Position numbers and translations under genes: made by a program
Part shown: one piece after another, positions 49,924 to 62,759 of the stretch
How positions within the stretch are numbered: position 1 is the first letter of the stretch
Layout of the letters: the number at the start of each line of letters is the position of its first letter
Assembly: GCA_944548615.1 (NCBI GenBank)
Contig: CALYMY010000068.1
Location: 89,501-153,500 of the forward strand
Length of the DNA stretch: 64,000 nt
Direction: 5' to 3'
From: Micropterix aruncella
Lineage: Eukaryota > Arthropoda > Insecta > Lepidoptera > Micropterigidae
The notes under the pieces: model-generated
Databases searched by the model: none
What the model saw: only the letters and a program-made list of their open reading frames with translations
Told to the model about the DNA's origin: nothing

Positions 49924-50756
49924 CCCTCGTCGGGAGCCAACCCTGGGTGCAGCAGCCATGTCATGGTGGAACTTAGAAATTGCCATCATAATGGAATGCC
50001 TATACCAAATTTCACGTCTCTACGGTTGACCGTTGAGGAGTTCCCTCGTCGGGAGCCAACCCTGGGTGCAGCAGCCATGTCATGGTGGAACTTAGTAATT
50101 GCCATCATAATGGAATGCCTATACCAAATTTCACGTCTCTACGGTTGACCGTTGAGGAGTTTCCTCGTCGGGAGCAAACCCTGGGTGCAGCAGCGATGTC
50201 ATGGTGGAACTTAGAAATTGCCATCATAATGGAATGCCTATACCAAATTTCACGTCTCTACGGTTGACCGTTGAGGAGTTCCCTCGTCGGGAGCCAACCC
50301 TGGGTGCAGCAGCCATGTCATGGTGGAACTTAGTAATTGCCATCATAATGGAATGCCTATACCAAATTTCACGTCTCTACGGTTGACCGTTGAGGAGTTC
50401 CCTCGTCGGGAGCCAACCCTGGGTGCAGCAGCGATGTCATGGTGGAACTTAGAAATTGCCATCATAATGGAATGCCTATACCAAATTTCACGTCTCTACG
50501 GTTGACCGTTGAGGAGTTCCCTCGTCGGGAGCCAACCCTGGGTGCAGCAGCCATGTCATGGTGGAACTTAGTAATTGCCATCATAATGGAATGGCTATAA
50601 CAAATTTCACGTCTCTACGGTTGACCGTTGAGGAGTTCCCTCGTCGGGAGCCAACCCTGGGTGCAGCAGCCATGTCATGGTGGAACTTAGTAATTGCCAT
50701 CATAATGGAATGCCTATACCAAATTTCACGTCTCTACGGTTGACCGTTGAGGAGTT
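49924..50756 (+). repeat. 119-bp block, unit 15 (7 monomers)
   Basis: Order H A B A B* V A. The V monomer keeps GGCTATAAC but has CTACGG instead of CTAGGG, so it may be a less derived or converted form. The block ends GTTCTCTCGTCC rather than GTTCCCTCGTCC. Confidence 0.95.
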
Positions 50757-51482
50757 CTCTCGTCCTTGTCACGTACCTCTTTCCGTAGGTTGTTTACTCC
50801 TTTTAATTCGTTTAACGCCTCGCGGGCAATATCTCTGGCTCGTTCCGGTATTTCTTCGAAATTCCGAAACGGCACTTCTATTTCTGTGGTCTCCATATTG
50901 TCTCTTCTCGTTGATCAAAGGCACTGAAAATGAAAATGAAAAAGCACAGATTAAATAGTATTGAAAAGTAATTAAAGAAGAAGAAGAAGACGAGATAAAA
51001 AGCAGAAGCAATGAAATGAAAAGCGTTCTAAAACCCTATCTTTTGACACCTCGCTTGTGTGTATATGATAAAATAAAGAATATAATATTTAATTTATTAA
51101 ACGAAGCCGCGGGAAAAATACTAAAACTCCCTTGGCTCGGATCGCTACTATTGAAAACAAAATCGTAAAATCGATAAATAAACTTTTGCAAGTATGACGA
51201 GGGCTGAAGTTACCATAGAAACAGAAATCGTTAAATCGATAAATATTCTATTGCGAGTCGGGCCACCGCCCGAGCTCGTTACTATGGAAACAAAACCGTT
51301 AAATCGATAAATCAATATACCTATACAGATATTAAATCGTCTATAATTCCGTTAATATTAATCAGATTTGAAAATTAAAAGAAGCGTTAGATGCGCAAAG
51401 CAAAACTCTATTAGATAATAATAAACAGGGAGGACTATAATTGATGCCTTTTAGCGAAATAGCCCTCAAACGTCGGGAGCCA

Positions 51483-53361
51483 ATTTATTTCGAAAAATGT
51501 GATTTTTTCATAACAATTTCTATGTTCAAAATGAAAGTTTATATAAAAAATTTCAAAATGTCAAAATTTCGAAAATGCCATTTCGTAGAGATTTCAAAGG
51601 CCTTCGTTCTGCCCGAACAACGTAACGCGTTTGATTTACTCTATCACGGTCTTTTTCGAAAAATGACATTTATTCATAACAATTTCTATGTCCAAAATGA
51701 AAGTTTGTATAAAAAATTTCAAAATGTCAAAATTTCGAAAATGCCATTTCGTAGAGATTTCAAAGGCCTTCGTTCTGTCCGAACACCGTAACGCGTTTTA
51801 TTTACTCTATCACGGTCTTTTTCGAAAAATGACATTTATTCATAACAATTTCTATGTTCAAAATGAAAGTTTATATAAAAAATTTCAAAATGTCAAAATT
51901 TCGAAAATGCCATTTCGTAGAGATTTCAAAGGCCTTCGTTCTGTCCAAACACCGTAACGCGTTTTATTTACTCTATCTCGTTCTTTTGTGAAAAATGTGA
52001 TTTTTTCATAACAATTTCTATGTTCAAAATGAAAGTTTATATAAAATATTTCAAAATGTCAAAATTTCGAAAATGCCATTTCGTAGAGTTTTCAAAGGCC
52101 TTCGTTCTGTCCGAACACCGTAACGCGTTTGATTTACTCTATCACGGTCTTTTTCGAAAAATGACATTTATTCATAACAATTTCTATGTTCAAAATGAAA
52201 GTTTGTATAAAAAATTTCAAAATGTCAAAATTTCGAAAATGCCATTTCGTAGAGATTTCAAAGGCCTTCGTTCTGCCGGAACACCGTAACGCGTTTAATT
52301 TACTCTATCACGGTCTTTTTTGAAAAATGTCATTTATTCATAACAATTTCTATGTCCAAAATGAAAGTTTGTATAAAAAATTTCAAAATGTCAAAATTTC
52401 GAAAATGCCATTTCGTAGAGATTTCAAAGGCCTTCGTTCTGTCCGAACACCGTAACGCGTTTTATTTACTCTATCACGGTCTTTTTCGAAAAATGACATT
52501 TATTCATAACAATTTCTATGTTCAAAATGAAAGTTTATATAAAAAATTTCAAAATGTCAAAATTTCGAAAATGCCATTTCGTAGAGATTTCAAAGGCCTT
52601 CGTTCTGTCCAAACACCGTAACGCGTTTTATTTACTCTATCTCGTTCTTTTGTGAAAAATGTGATTTTTTCATAACAATTTCTATGTTCAAAATGAAAGT
52701 TTATATAAAATATTTCAAAATGTCAAAATTTCGAAAATGCCATTTCGTAGAGTTTTCAAAGGCCTTCGTTCTGTCCGAACACCGTAACGCGTTTTATTTA
52801 CTCTATCTCGTTCTTTTGTGAAAAATGTGATTTTTTCATAACAATTTCTATGTTCAAAATGAAAGTTTGTATAAAAAATTTCAAAATGTCAAAATTTCGA
52901 AAATGCCATTTCGTAGAGATTTCAAAGGCCTTCGTTCTGCCGGAACACCGTAACGCGTTTAATTTACTCTATCACGGTCTTTTTTGAAAAATGTCATTTA
53001 TTCATAACAATTTCTATGTTCAAAATGAAAGTTTATATAAAAAATTTCAAAATGTCAAAATTTCGAAAATGCCATTTCGAAGAGAATACCAAGGCCGTCG
53101 TTCTGTCCGAACGCCGTAACGCTATAGGTTTACTCTATCACGATCTTTTTCGAAAAATGTGATTTTTTCATTATAATTTCTATGTTTAAAATGAAATTCT
53201 ATATAAAAATTTTCAAAATGTCAAAATTTCAAAAATGCCATTTTGTAGAGCTTAAGCGGGGTGTCGATCTCTCCAAAGTCCGCAACGCGGTAGGTTTACT
53301 CTATCTCGATTTATTTCGAAAAATGTGATTTTTTCATAACAATTTCTATGTTCAAAATGAA
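51483..53361 (+). repeat. 166-bp block, unit 16 (11 copies)
   Basis: Anchors at 51522, 51688, 51854, 52020, 52186, 52352, 52518, 52684, 52850, 53016, 53182 and 53348. The order is c1 c2 c3 c4 c5 c2 c3 c4/3 c5 c6 c7, an in-register duplication of the four-copy segment c2-c5 (664 bp). The copy at 52684 is chimaeric: a c4 head with a c3 tail (CTCGTTCTTTTGTG). Confidence 0.95.
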
Positions 53362-53365
53362 GCTT

Positions 53366-55031
53366 CCCTCGTCGGGAGCCAACCCTGGGTGCAGCAGCCA
53401 TGTCATGGTGGAACTTAGTAATTGCCATCATAATGGAATGCCTATACCAAATTTCACGTCTCTACGGTTGACCGTTGAGGAGTTCCCTCGTCGGGAGCCA
53501 ACCCTGGGTGCAGCAGCCATGTCATGGTGGAACTTAGTAATTGCCATCATAATGGAATGCCTATACCAAATTTCACGTCTCTACGGTTGACCGTTGAGGA
53601 GTTTCCTCGTCGGGAGCCAACCCTGGGTGCAGCAGCGATGTCATGGTGGAACTTAGAAATTGCCATAATAATGGAATGCCTATACCAAATTTCACGTCTC
53701 TACGGTTGACCGTTGAGGAGTTCCCTCGTCGGGAGCCAACCCTGGGTGCAGCAGCCATGTCATGGAGGAACTTAGAAATTGCCATCATAATGGAATGCCT
53801 ATACCAAATTTCACGTCTCTACGGTTGACCGTTGAGGAGTTCCCTCGTCGGGAGCCAACCCTGGGTGCAGCAGCCATGTCATGGTGGAACTTAGTAATTG
53901 CCATCATAATGGAATGCCTATACCAAATTTCACGTCTCTACGGTTGACCGTTGAGGAGTTCCCTCGTCGGGAGCCAACCCTGGATGCAGCAGCCATGTCA
54001 TGGTGGAACTTAGTAATTGCCATCATAATGGAATGCCTATACCAAATTTCACGTCTCTACGGTTGACCGTTGAGGAGTTTCCTCGTCGGGAGCCAACCCT
54101 GGGTGCAGCAGCGATGTCATGGTGGAACTTAGAAATTGCCATCATAATGGAATGCCTATACCAAATTTCACGTCTCTACGGTTGACCGTTGAGGAGTTCC
54201 CTCGTCGGGAGCCAACCCTGGGTGCAGCAGCCATGTCATGGTGGAACTTAGTAATTGCCATCATAATGGAATGCCTATACCAAATTTCACGTCTCTACGG
54301 TTGACCGTTGAGGAGTTCCCTCGTCGGGAGCCAACCCTGGATGCAGCAGCCATGTCATGGTGGAACTTAGTAATTGCCATCATAATGGAATGCCTATACC
54401 AAATTTCACGTCTCTACGGTTGACCGTTGAGGAGTTTCCTCGTCGGGAGCCAACCCTGGGTGCAGCAGCGATGTCATGGTGGAACTTAGAAATTGCCATC
54501 ATAATGGAATGCCTATACCAAATTTCACGTCTCTACGGTTGACCGTTGAGGAGTTTCCTCGTCGGGAGCCAACCCTGGGTGCAGCAGCGATGTCATGGTG
54601 GAACTTAGAAATTGCCATCATAATGGAATGCCTATACCAAATTTCACGTCTCTACGGTTGACCGTTGAGGAGTTTCCTCGTCGGGAGCCAACCCTGGGTG
54701 CAGCAGCGATGTCATGGTGGAACTTAGAAATTGCCATCATAATGGAATGCCTATACCAAATTTCACGTCTCTACGGTTGACCGTTGAGGAGTTCCCTCGT
54801 CGGGAGCCAACCCTGGGTGCAGCAGCCATGTCATGGTGGAACTTAGTAATTGCCATCATAATGGAATGGCTATAACAAATTTCACGTCTCTAGGGTTGAC
54901 CGTTGAGGAGTTCCCTCGTCGGGAGCCAACCCTGGGTGCAGCAGCCATGTCATGGTGGAACTTAGTAATTGCCATCATAATGGAATGCCTATACCAAATT
55001 TCACGTCTCTACGGTTGACCGTTGAGGAGTT
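53366..55031 (+). repeat. 119-bp block, unit 16 (14 monomers)
   Basis: Order as unit 1; H carries CATGGAGGAAC, as in unit 10. Confidence 0.95.
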
Positions 55032-55746
55032 CCCTCGTCCTTGTCACGTACCTCTTTCCGTAGGTTGTTTACTCCTTTTAATTCGCGGGCAATATCTCTG
55101 GCTCGTTCCGGTATTTCTTCGAAATTCCGAAACGGCACTTCTATTTCTGTGGTCTCCATATTGTCTCTTCTCGTTGATCAAAGGCACTGAAAATGAAAAT
55201 GAAAAAGCACAGATTAAATAGTATTGAAAAGTAATTAAAGAAGAAGAAGAAGACGAGATAAAAAGCAGAAGCAATGAAATGAAAAGCGTTCTAAAACCCT
55301 ATCTTTTGACACCTCGCTTGTGTGTATATGATAAAATAAAGAATATAAAATTTAATTTATTAAACGAAGCCGCGGGAAAAATACTAAAACTCCCTTGGCT
55401 CGGATCGCTACTATTGAAAACAAAAATCGTAAAATCGATAAATAAACTTTTGCAAGTATGACGAGGGCTGAAGTTACCATAGAAACAGAAATCGTTAAAT
55501 CGATAAATATTCTATTGCGAGTCGGGCCACCGCCCGAGCTCGTTACTATGGAAACAAAACCGTTAAATCGATAAATCAATATACCTATACAGATATTAAA
55601 TCGTCTATAATTCCGTTAATATTAATCAGATTTGAAAATTAAAAGAAGCGTTAGATGCGCAAAGCAAAACTCTATTAGATAATAATAAACAGGGAGGACT
55701 ATAATTGATGCCTTTTAGCGAAATAGCCCTCAAACGTCGGGAGCCA

Positions 55747-56965
55747 ATTTATTTCGAAAAATGTGATTTTTTCATAACAATTTCTATGTTCAAAATGAAA
55801 GTTTATATAAAAAATTTCAAAATGTCAAAATTTCGAAAATGCCATTTCGTAGAGATTTCAAAGGCCTTCGTTCTGCCCGAACAACGTAACGCGTTTGATT
55901 TACTCTATCACGGTCTTTTTCGAAAAATGACATTTATTCATAACAATTTCTATGTCCAAAATGAAAGTTTGTATAAAAAATTTCAAAATGTCAAAATTTC
56001 GAAAATGCCATTTCGTAGAGATTTCAAAGGCCTTCGTTCTGTCCGAACACCGTAACGCGTTTTATTTACTCTATCACGGTCTTTTTCGAAAAATGACATT
56101 TACATATTCATAACAATTTCTATGTTCAAAATGAAAGTTTATATAAAAAATTTCAAAATGTCAAAATTTCGAAAATGCCATTTCGTAGAGATTTCAAAGG
56201 CCTTCGTTCTGTCCAAACACCGTAACGCGTTTTATTTACTCTATCTCGTTCTTTTGTGAAAAATGTGATTTTTTCATAACAATTTCTATGTTCAAAATGA
56301 AAGTTTATATAAAATATTTCAAAATGTCAAAATTTCGAAAATGCCATTTCGTAGAGTTTTCAAAGGCCTTCGTTCTGTCCGAACACCGTAACGCGTTTGA
56401 TTTACTCTATCACGGTCTTTTTCGAAAAATGACATTTATTCATAACAATTTCTATGTTCAAAATGAAAGTTTGTATAAAAAATTTCAAAATGTCAAAATT
56501 TCGAAAATGCCATTTCGTAGAGATTTCAAAGGCCTTCGTTCTGCCGGAACACCGTAACGCGTTTAATTTACTCTATCACGGTCTTTTTTGAAAAATGTCA
56601 TTTATTCATAACAATTTCTATGTTCAAAATGAAAGTTTATATAAAAAATTTCAAAATGTCAAAATTTCGAAAATGCCATTTCGAAGAGAATACCAAGGCC
56701 GTCGTTCTGTCCGAACGCCGTAACGCTATAGGTTTACTCTATCACGATCTTTTTCGAAAAATGTGATTTTTTCATTATAATTTCTATGTTTAAAATGAAA
56801 TTCTATATAAAAATTTTCAAAATGTCACAATTTCAAAAATGCCATTTTGTAGAGCTTAAGCGGGGTGTCGATCTCTCCAAAGTCCGCAACGCGGTAGGTT
56901 TACTCTATCTCGATTTATTTCGAAAAATGTGATTTTTTCATAACAATTTCTATGTTCAAAATGAA
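55747..56965 (+). repeat. 166-bp block, unit 17 (7 copies)
   Basis: As unit 11, including ACAT and C at 56828. Confidence 0.95.
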
Positions 56966-56969
56966 GCTT

Positions 56970-58516
56970 CCCTCGTCGGGAGCCAACCCTGGGTGCAGCA
57001 GCCATGTCATGGTGGAACTTAGTAATTGCCATCATAATGGAATGCCTATACCAAATTTCACGTCTCTACGGTTGACCGTTGAGGAGTTCCCTCGTCGGGA
57101 GCCAACCCTGGGTGCAGCAGCTATGTCATGGTGGAACTTAGTAATTGCCATCATAATGGAATGCCTATACCAAATTTCACGTCTCTACGGTTGACCGTTG
57201 AGGAGTTTCCTCGTCGGGAGCCAACCCTGGGTGCAGCAGCGATGTCATGGTGGAACTTAGAAATTGCCATAATAATGGAATGCCTATACCAAATTTCACG
57301 TCTCTACGGTTGACCGTTGAGGAGTTCCCTCGTCGGGAGCCAACCCTGGGTGCAGCAGCCATGTCATGGTGGAACTTAGTAATTGCCATCATAATGGAAT
57401 GCCTATACCAAATTTCACGTATCTACGGTTGACCGTTGAGGAGTTCCCTCGTCGGGAGCCAACCCTGGATGCAGCAGCCATGTCATGGTGGAACTTAGTA
57501 ATTGCCATCATAATGGAATGCCTATACCAAATTTCACGTCTCTACGGTTGACCGTTGAGGAGTTTCCTCGTCGGGAGCCAACCCTGGGTGCAGCAGCGAT
57601 GTCATGGTGGAACTTAGAAATTGCCATCATAATGGAATGCCTATACCAAATTTCACGTCTCTACGGTTGACCGTTGAGGAGTTCCCTCGTCGGGAGCCAA
57701 CCCTGGGTGCAGCAGCCATGTCATGGTGGAACTTAGTAATTGCCATCATAATGGAATGCCTATACCAAATTTCACGTCTCTACGGTTGACCGTTGAGGAG
57801 TTCCCTCGTCGGGAGCCAACCCTGGATGCAGCAGCCATGTCATGGTGGAACTTAGTAATTGCCATCATAATGGAATGCCTATACCAAATTTCACGTCTCT
57901 ACGGTTGACCGTTGAGGAGTTTCCTCGTCGGGAGCCAACCCTGGGTGCAGCAGCGATGTCATGGTGGAACTTAGAAATTGCCATCATAATGGAATGCCTA
58001 TACCAAATTTCACGTCTCTACGGTTGACCGTTGAGGAGTTTCCTCGTCGGGAGCCAACCCTGGGTGCAGCAGCGATGTCATGGTGGAACTTAGAAATTGC
58101 CATCATAATGGAATGCCTATACCAAATTTCACGTCTCTACGGTTGACCGTTGAGGAGTTTCCTCGTCGGGAGCCAACCCTGGGTGCAGCAGCGATGTCAT
58201 GGTGGAACTTAGAAATTGCCATCATAATGGAATGCCTATACCAAATTTCACGTCTCTACGGTTGACCGTTGAGGAGTTCCCTCGTCGGGAGCCAACCCTG
58301 GGTGCAGCAGCCATGTCATGGTGGAACTTAGTAATTGCCATCATAATGGAATGGCTATAACAAATTTCACGTCTCTAGGGTTGACCGTTGAGGAGTTCCC
58401 TCGTCGGGAGCCAACCCTGGGTGCAGCAGCCATGTCATGGTGGAACTTAGTAATTGCCATCATAATGGAATGCCTATACCAAATTTCACGTCTCTACGGT
58501 TGACCGTTGAGGAGTT
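56970..58516 (+). repeat. 119-bp block, unit 17 (13 monomers)
   Basis: Order and private changes as unit 11. Confidence 0.95.
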
Positions 58517-59243
58517 CCCTCGTCCTTGTCACGTACCTCTTTCCGTAGGTTGTTTACTCCTTTTAATTCGTTTAACGCCTCGCGGGCAATATCTCTGGCT
58601 CGTTCCGGTATTTCTTCGAAATTCCGAAACGGCACTTCTATTTCTGTGGTCTCCATATTGTCTCTTCTCGTTGATCAAAGGCACTGAAAATGAAAATGAA
58701 AAAGCACAGATTAAATAGTATTGAAAAGTAATTAAAGAAGAAGAAGAAGACGAGATAAAAAGCAGAAGCAATGAAATGAAAAGCGTTCTAAAACCCTATC
58801 TTTTGACACCTCGCTTGTGTGTATATGATAAAATAAAGAATATAAAATTTAATTTATTAAACGAAGCCGCGGGAAAAATACTAAAACTCCCTTGGCTCGG
58901 ATCGCTACTATTGAAAACAAAAATCGTAAAATCGATAAATAAACTTTTGCAAGTATGACGAGGGCTGAAGTTACCATAGAAACAGAAATCGTTAAATCGA
59001 TAAATATTCTATTGCGAGTCGGGCCACCGCCCGAGCTCGTTACTATGGAAACAAAACCGTTAAATCGATAAATCAATATACCTATACAGATATTAAATCG
59101 TCTATAATTCCGTTAATATTAATCAGATTTGAAAATTAAAAGAAGCGTTAGATGCGCAAAGCAAAACTCTATTAGATAATAATAAACAGGGAGGACTATA
59201 ATTGATGCCTTTTAGCGAAATAGCCCTCAAACGTCGGGAGCCA

Positions 59244-60957
59244 ATTTATTTCGAAAAATGTGATTTTTTCATAACAATTTCTATGTTCAAAATGAAAGTT
59301 TATATAAAAAATTTCAAAATGTCAAAATTTCGAAAATGCCATTTCGTAGAGATTTCAAAGGCCTTCGTTCTGCCCGAACAACGTAACGCGTTTGATTTAC
59401 TCTATCACGGTCTTTTTCGAAAAATGACATTTATTCATAACAATTTCTATGTCCAAAATGAAAGTTTGTATAAAAAATTTCAAAATGTCAAAATTTCGAA
59501 AATGCCATTTCGTAGAGATTTCAAAGGCCTTCGTTCTGTCCGAACACCGTAACGCGTTTTATTTACTCTATCACGGTCTTTTTCGAAAAATGACATTTAT
59601 TCATAACAATTTCTATGTTCAAAATGAAAGTTTATATAAAAAATTTCAAAATGTCAAAATTTCGAAAATGCCATTTCGTAGAGATTTCAAAGGCCTTCGT
59701 TCTGTCCAAACACCGTAACGCGTTTTATTTACTCTATCTCGTTCTTTTGTGAAAAATGTGATTTTTTCATAACAATTTCTATGTTCAAAATGAAAGTTTA
59801 TATAAAATATTTCAAAATGTCAAAATTTCGAAAATGCCATTTCGTAGAGTTTTCAAAGGCCTTCGTTCTGTCCGAACACCGTAACGCGTTTGATTTACTC
59901 TATCACGGTCTTTTTCGAAAAATGACATTTATTCATAACAATTTCTATGTTCAAAATGAAAGTTTGTATAAAAAATTTCAAAATGTCAAAATTTCGAAAA
60001 TGCCATTTCGTAGAGATTTCAAAGGCCTTCGTTCTGCCGGAACACCGTAACGCGTTTAATTTACTCTATCACGGTCTTTTTTGAAAAATGTCATTTATTC
60101 ATAACAATTTCTATGTTCAAAATGAAAGTTTGTATAAAAAATTTCAAAATGTCAAAATTTCGAAAATGCCATTTCGTAGAGATTTCAAAGGCCTTCGTTC
60201 TGCCGGAACACCGTAACGCGTTTAATTTACTCTATCACGGTCTTTTTTGAAAAATGTCATTTATTCATAACAATTTCTATGTTCAAAATGAAAGTTTATA
60301 TAAAAAATTTCAAAATGTCAAAATTTCGAAAATGCCATTTCGTAGAGATTTCAAAGGCCTTCGTTCTGCCCGAACAACGTAACGCGTTTGATTTACTCTA
60401 TCACGGTCTTTTTCGAAAAATGACATTTATTCATAACAATTTCTATGTTCAAAATGAAAGTTTGTATAAAAAATTTCAAAATGTCAAAATTTCGAAAATG
60501 CCATTTCGTAGAGATTTCAAAGGCCTTCGTTCTGCCGGAACACCGTAACGCGTTTAATTTACTCTATCACGGTCTTTTTTGAAAAATGTCATTTATTCAT
60601 AACAATTTCTATGTTCAAAATGAAAGTTTATATAAAAAATTTCAAAATGTCAAAATTTCGAAAATGCCATTTCGAAGAGAATACCAAGGCCGTCGTTCTG
60701 TCCGAACGCCGTAACGCTATAGGTTTACTCTATCACGATCTTTTTCGAAAAATGTGATTTTTTCATTATAATTTCTATGTTTAAAATGAAATTCTATATA
60801 AAAATTTTCAAAATGTCAAAATTTCAAAAATGCCATTTTGTAGAGCTTAAGCGGGGTGTCGATCTCTCCAAAGTCCGCAACGCGGTAGGTTTACTCTATC
60901 TCGATTTATTTCGAAAAATGTGATTTTTTTCATAACAATTTCTATGTTCAAAATGAA
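59244..60957 (+). repeat. 166-bp block, unit 18 (10 copies)
   Basis: As unit 12. Confidence 0.95.
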
Positions 60958-60961
60958 GCTT

Positions 60962-62032
60962 CCCTCGTCGGGAGCCAACCCTGGGTGCAGCAGCCATGTC
61001 ATGGTGGAACTTAGTAATTGCCATCATAATGGAATGCCTATACCAAATTTCACGTCTCTACGGTTGACCGTTGAGGAGTTCCCTCGTCGGGAGCCAACCC
61101 TGGGTGCAGCAGCCATGTCATGGTGGAACTTAGTAATTGCCATCATAATGGAATGCCTATACCAAATTTCACGTCTCTACGGTTGACCGTTGAGGAGTTT
61201 CCTCGTCGGGAGCCAACCCTGGGTGCAGCAGCGATGTCATGGTGGAACTTAGAAATTGCCATAATAATGGAATGCCTATACCAAATTTCACGTCTCTACG
61301 GTTGACCGTTGAGGAGTTCCCTCGTCGGGAGCCAACCCTGGGTGCAGCAGCCATGTCATGGTGGAACTTAGAAATTGCCATCATAATGGAATGCCTATAC
61401 CAAATTTCACGTCTCTACGGTTGACCGTTGAGGAGTTCCCTCGTCGGGAGCCAACCCTGGGTGCAGCAGCCATGTCATGGTGGAACTTAGTAATTGCCAT
61501 CATAATGGAATGCCTATACCAAATTTCACGTCTCTACGGTTGACCGTTGAGGAGTTCCCTCGTCGGGAGCCAACCCTGGGTGCAGCAGCCATGTCATGGT
61601 GGAACTTAGTAATTGCCATCATAATGGAATGCCTATACCAAATTTCACGTCTCTACGGTTGACCGTTGAGGAGTTCCCTCGTCGGGAGCCAACCCTGGGT
61701 GCAGCAGCGATGTCATGGTGGAACTTAGAAATTGCCATCATAATGGAATGCCTATACCAAATTTCACGTCTCTACGGTTGACCGTTGAGGAGTTCCCTCG
61801 TCGGGAGCCAACCCTGGGTGCAGCAGCCATGTCATGGTGGAACTTAGTAATTGCCATCATAATGGAATGGCTATAACAAATTTCACGTCTCTAGGGTTGA
61901 CCGTTGAGGAGTTCCCTCGTCGGGAGCCAACCCTGGGTGCAGCAGCCATGTCATGGTGGAACTTAGTAATTGCCATCATAATGGAATGCCTATACCAAAT
62001 TTCACGTCTCTACGGTTGACCGTTGAGGAGTT
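60962..62032 (+). repeat. 119-bp block, unit 18 (9 monomers)
   Basis: Order as units 4 and 12. Confidence 0.95.
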
Positions 62033-62759
62033 CCCTCGTCCTTGTCACGTACCTCTTTCCGTAGGTTGTTTACTCCTTTTAATTCGTTTAACGCCTCGCG
62101 GGCAATATCTCTGGCTCGTTCCGGTATTTCTTCGAAATTCCGAAACGGCACTTCTATTTCTGTGGTCTCCATATTGTCTCTTCTCGTTGATCAAAGGCAC
62201 TGAAAATGAAAATGAAAAAGCACAGATTAAATAGTATTGAAAAGTAATTAAAGAAGAAGAAGAAGACGAGATAAAAAGCAGAAGCAATGAAATGAAAAGC
62301 GTTCTAAAACCCTATCTTTTGACACCTCGCTTGTGTGTATATGATAAAATAAAGAATATAAAATTTAATTTATTAAACGAAGCCGCGGGAAAAATACTAA
62401 AACTCCCTTGGCTCGGATCGCTACTATTGAAAACAAAAATCGTAAAATCGATAAATAAACTTTTGCAAGTATGACGAGGGCTGAAGTTACCATAGAAACA
62501 GAAATCGTTAAATCGATAAATATTCTATTGCGAGTCGGGCCACCGCCCGAGCTCGTTACTATGGAAACAAAACCGTTAAATCGATAAATCAATATACCTA
62601 TACAGATATTAAATCGTCTATAATTCCGTTAATATTAATCAGATTTGAAAATTAAAAGAAGCGTTAGATGCGCAAAGCAAAACTCTATTAGATAATAATA
62701 AACAGGGAGGACTATAATTGATGCCTTTTAGCGAAATAGCCCTCAAACGTCGGGAGCCA

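Larger units (their letters stand above)
47978..50756 (+). repeat. Unit 15 (2779 bp, shortest; 7 x 119)
   Basis: Linker 47978-48704 has the AATATAATATTT variant. The 166-bp block has seven copies but a different order. The 119-bp block has only seven copies and starts with an H-type monomer. It also has GAGCAAACC (50171-50179) and a V monomer without the usual CTAGGG. It is the most rearranged unit in the window. Confidence 0.95.
50757..55031 (+). repeat. Unit 16 (4275 bp, longest; 11 x 166, 14 x 119)
   Basis: Linker 50757-51482 is 726 bp. One A is missing near 51161 (ACAAAATCG), which frameshifts the small + strand frame seen in the other linkers. There are four extra 166-bp monomers. The 119-bp block is of the unit 10 type (A at 53766). 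The first part resembles units 14-15 and the second part unit 10, so the unit spans a junction. Confidence 0.95.
55032..58516 (+). repeat. Unit 17 (3485 bp, 12-bp linker deletion)
   Basis: Linker 55032-55746. It repeats every diagnostic change of unit 11 at +21,160: the deletion after 55085, C at 56828, T at 57122 and A at 57421. Confidence 0.95.
58517..62032 (+). repeat. Unit 18 (3516 bp, 10 x 166, 9 x 119)
   Basis: Linker 58517-59243. Same architecture as units 4 and 12, and matching unit 12 at offset 21,160 wherever compared. Confidence 0.95.
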
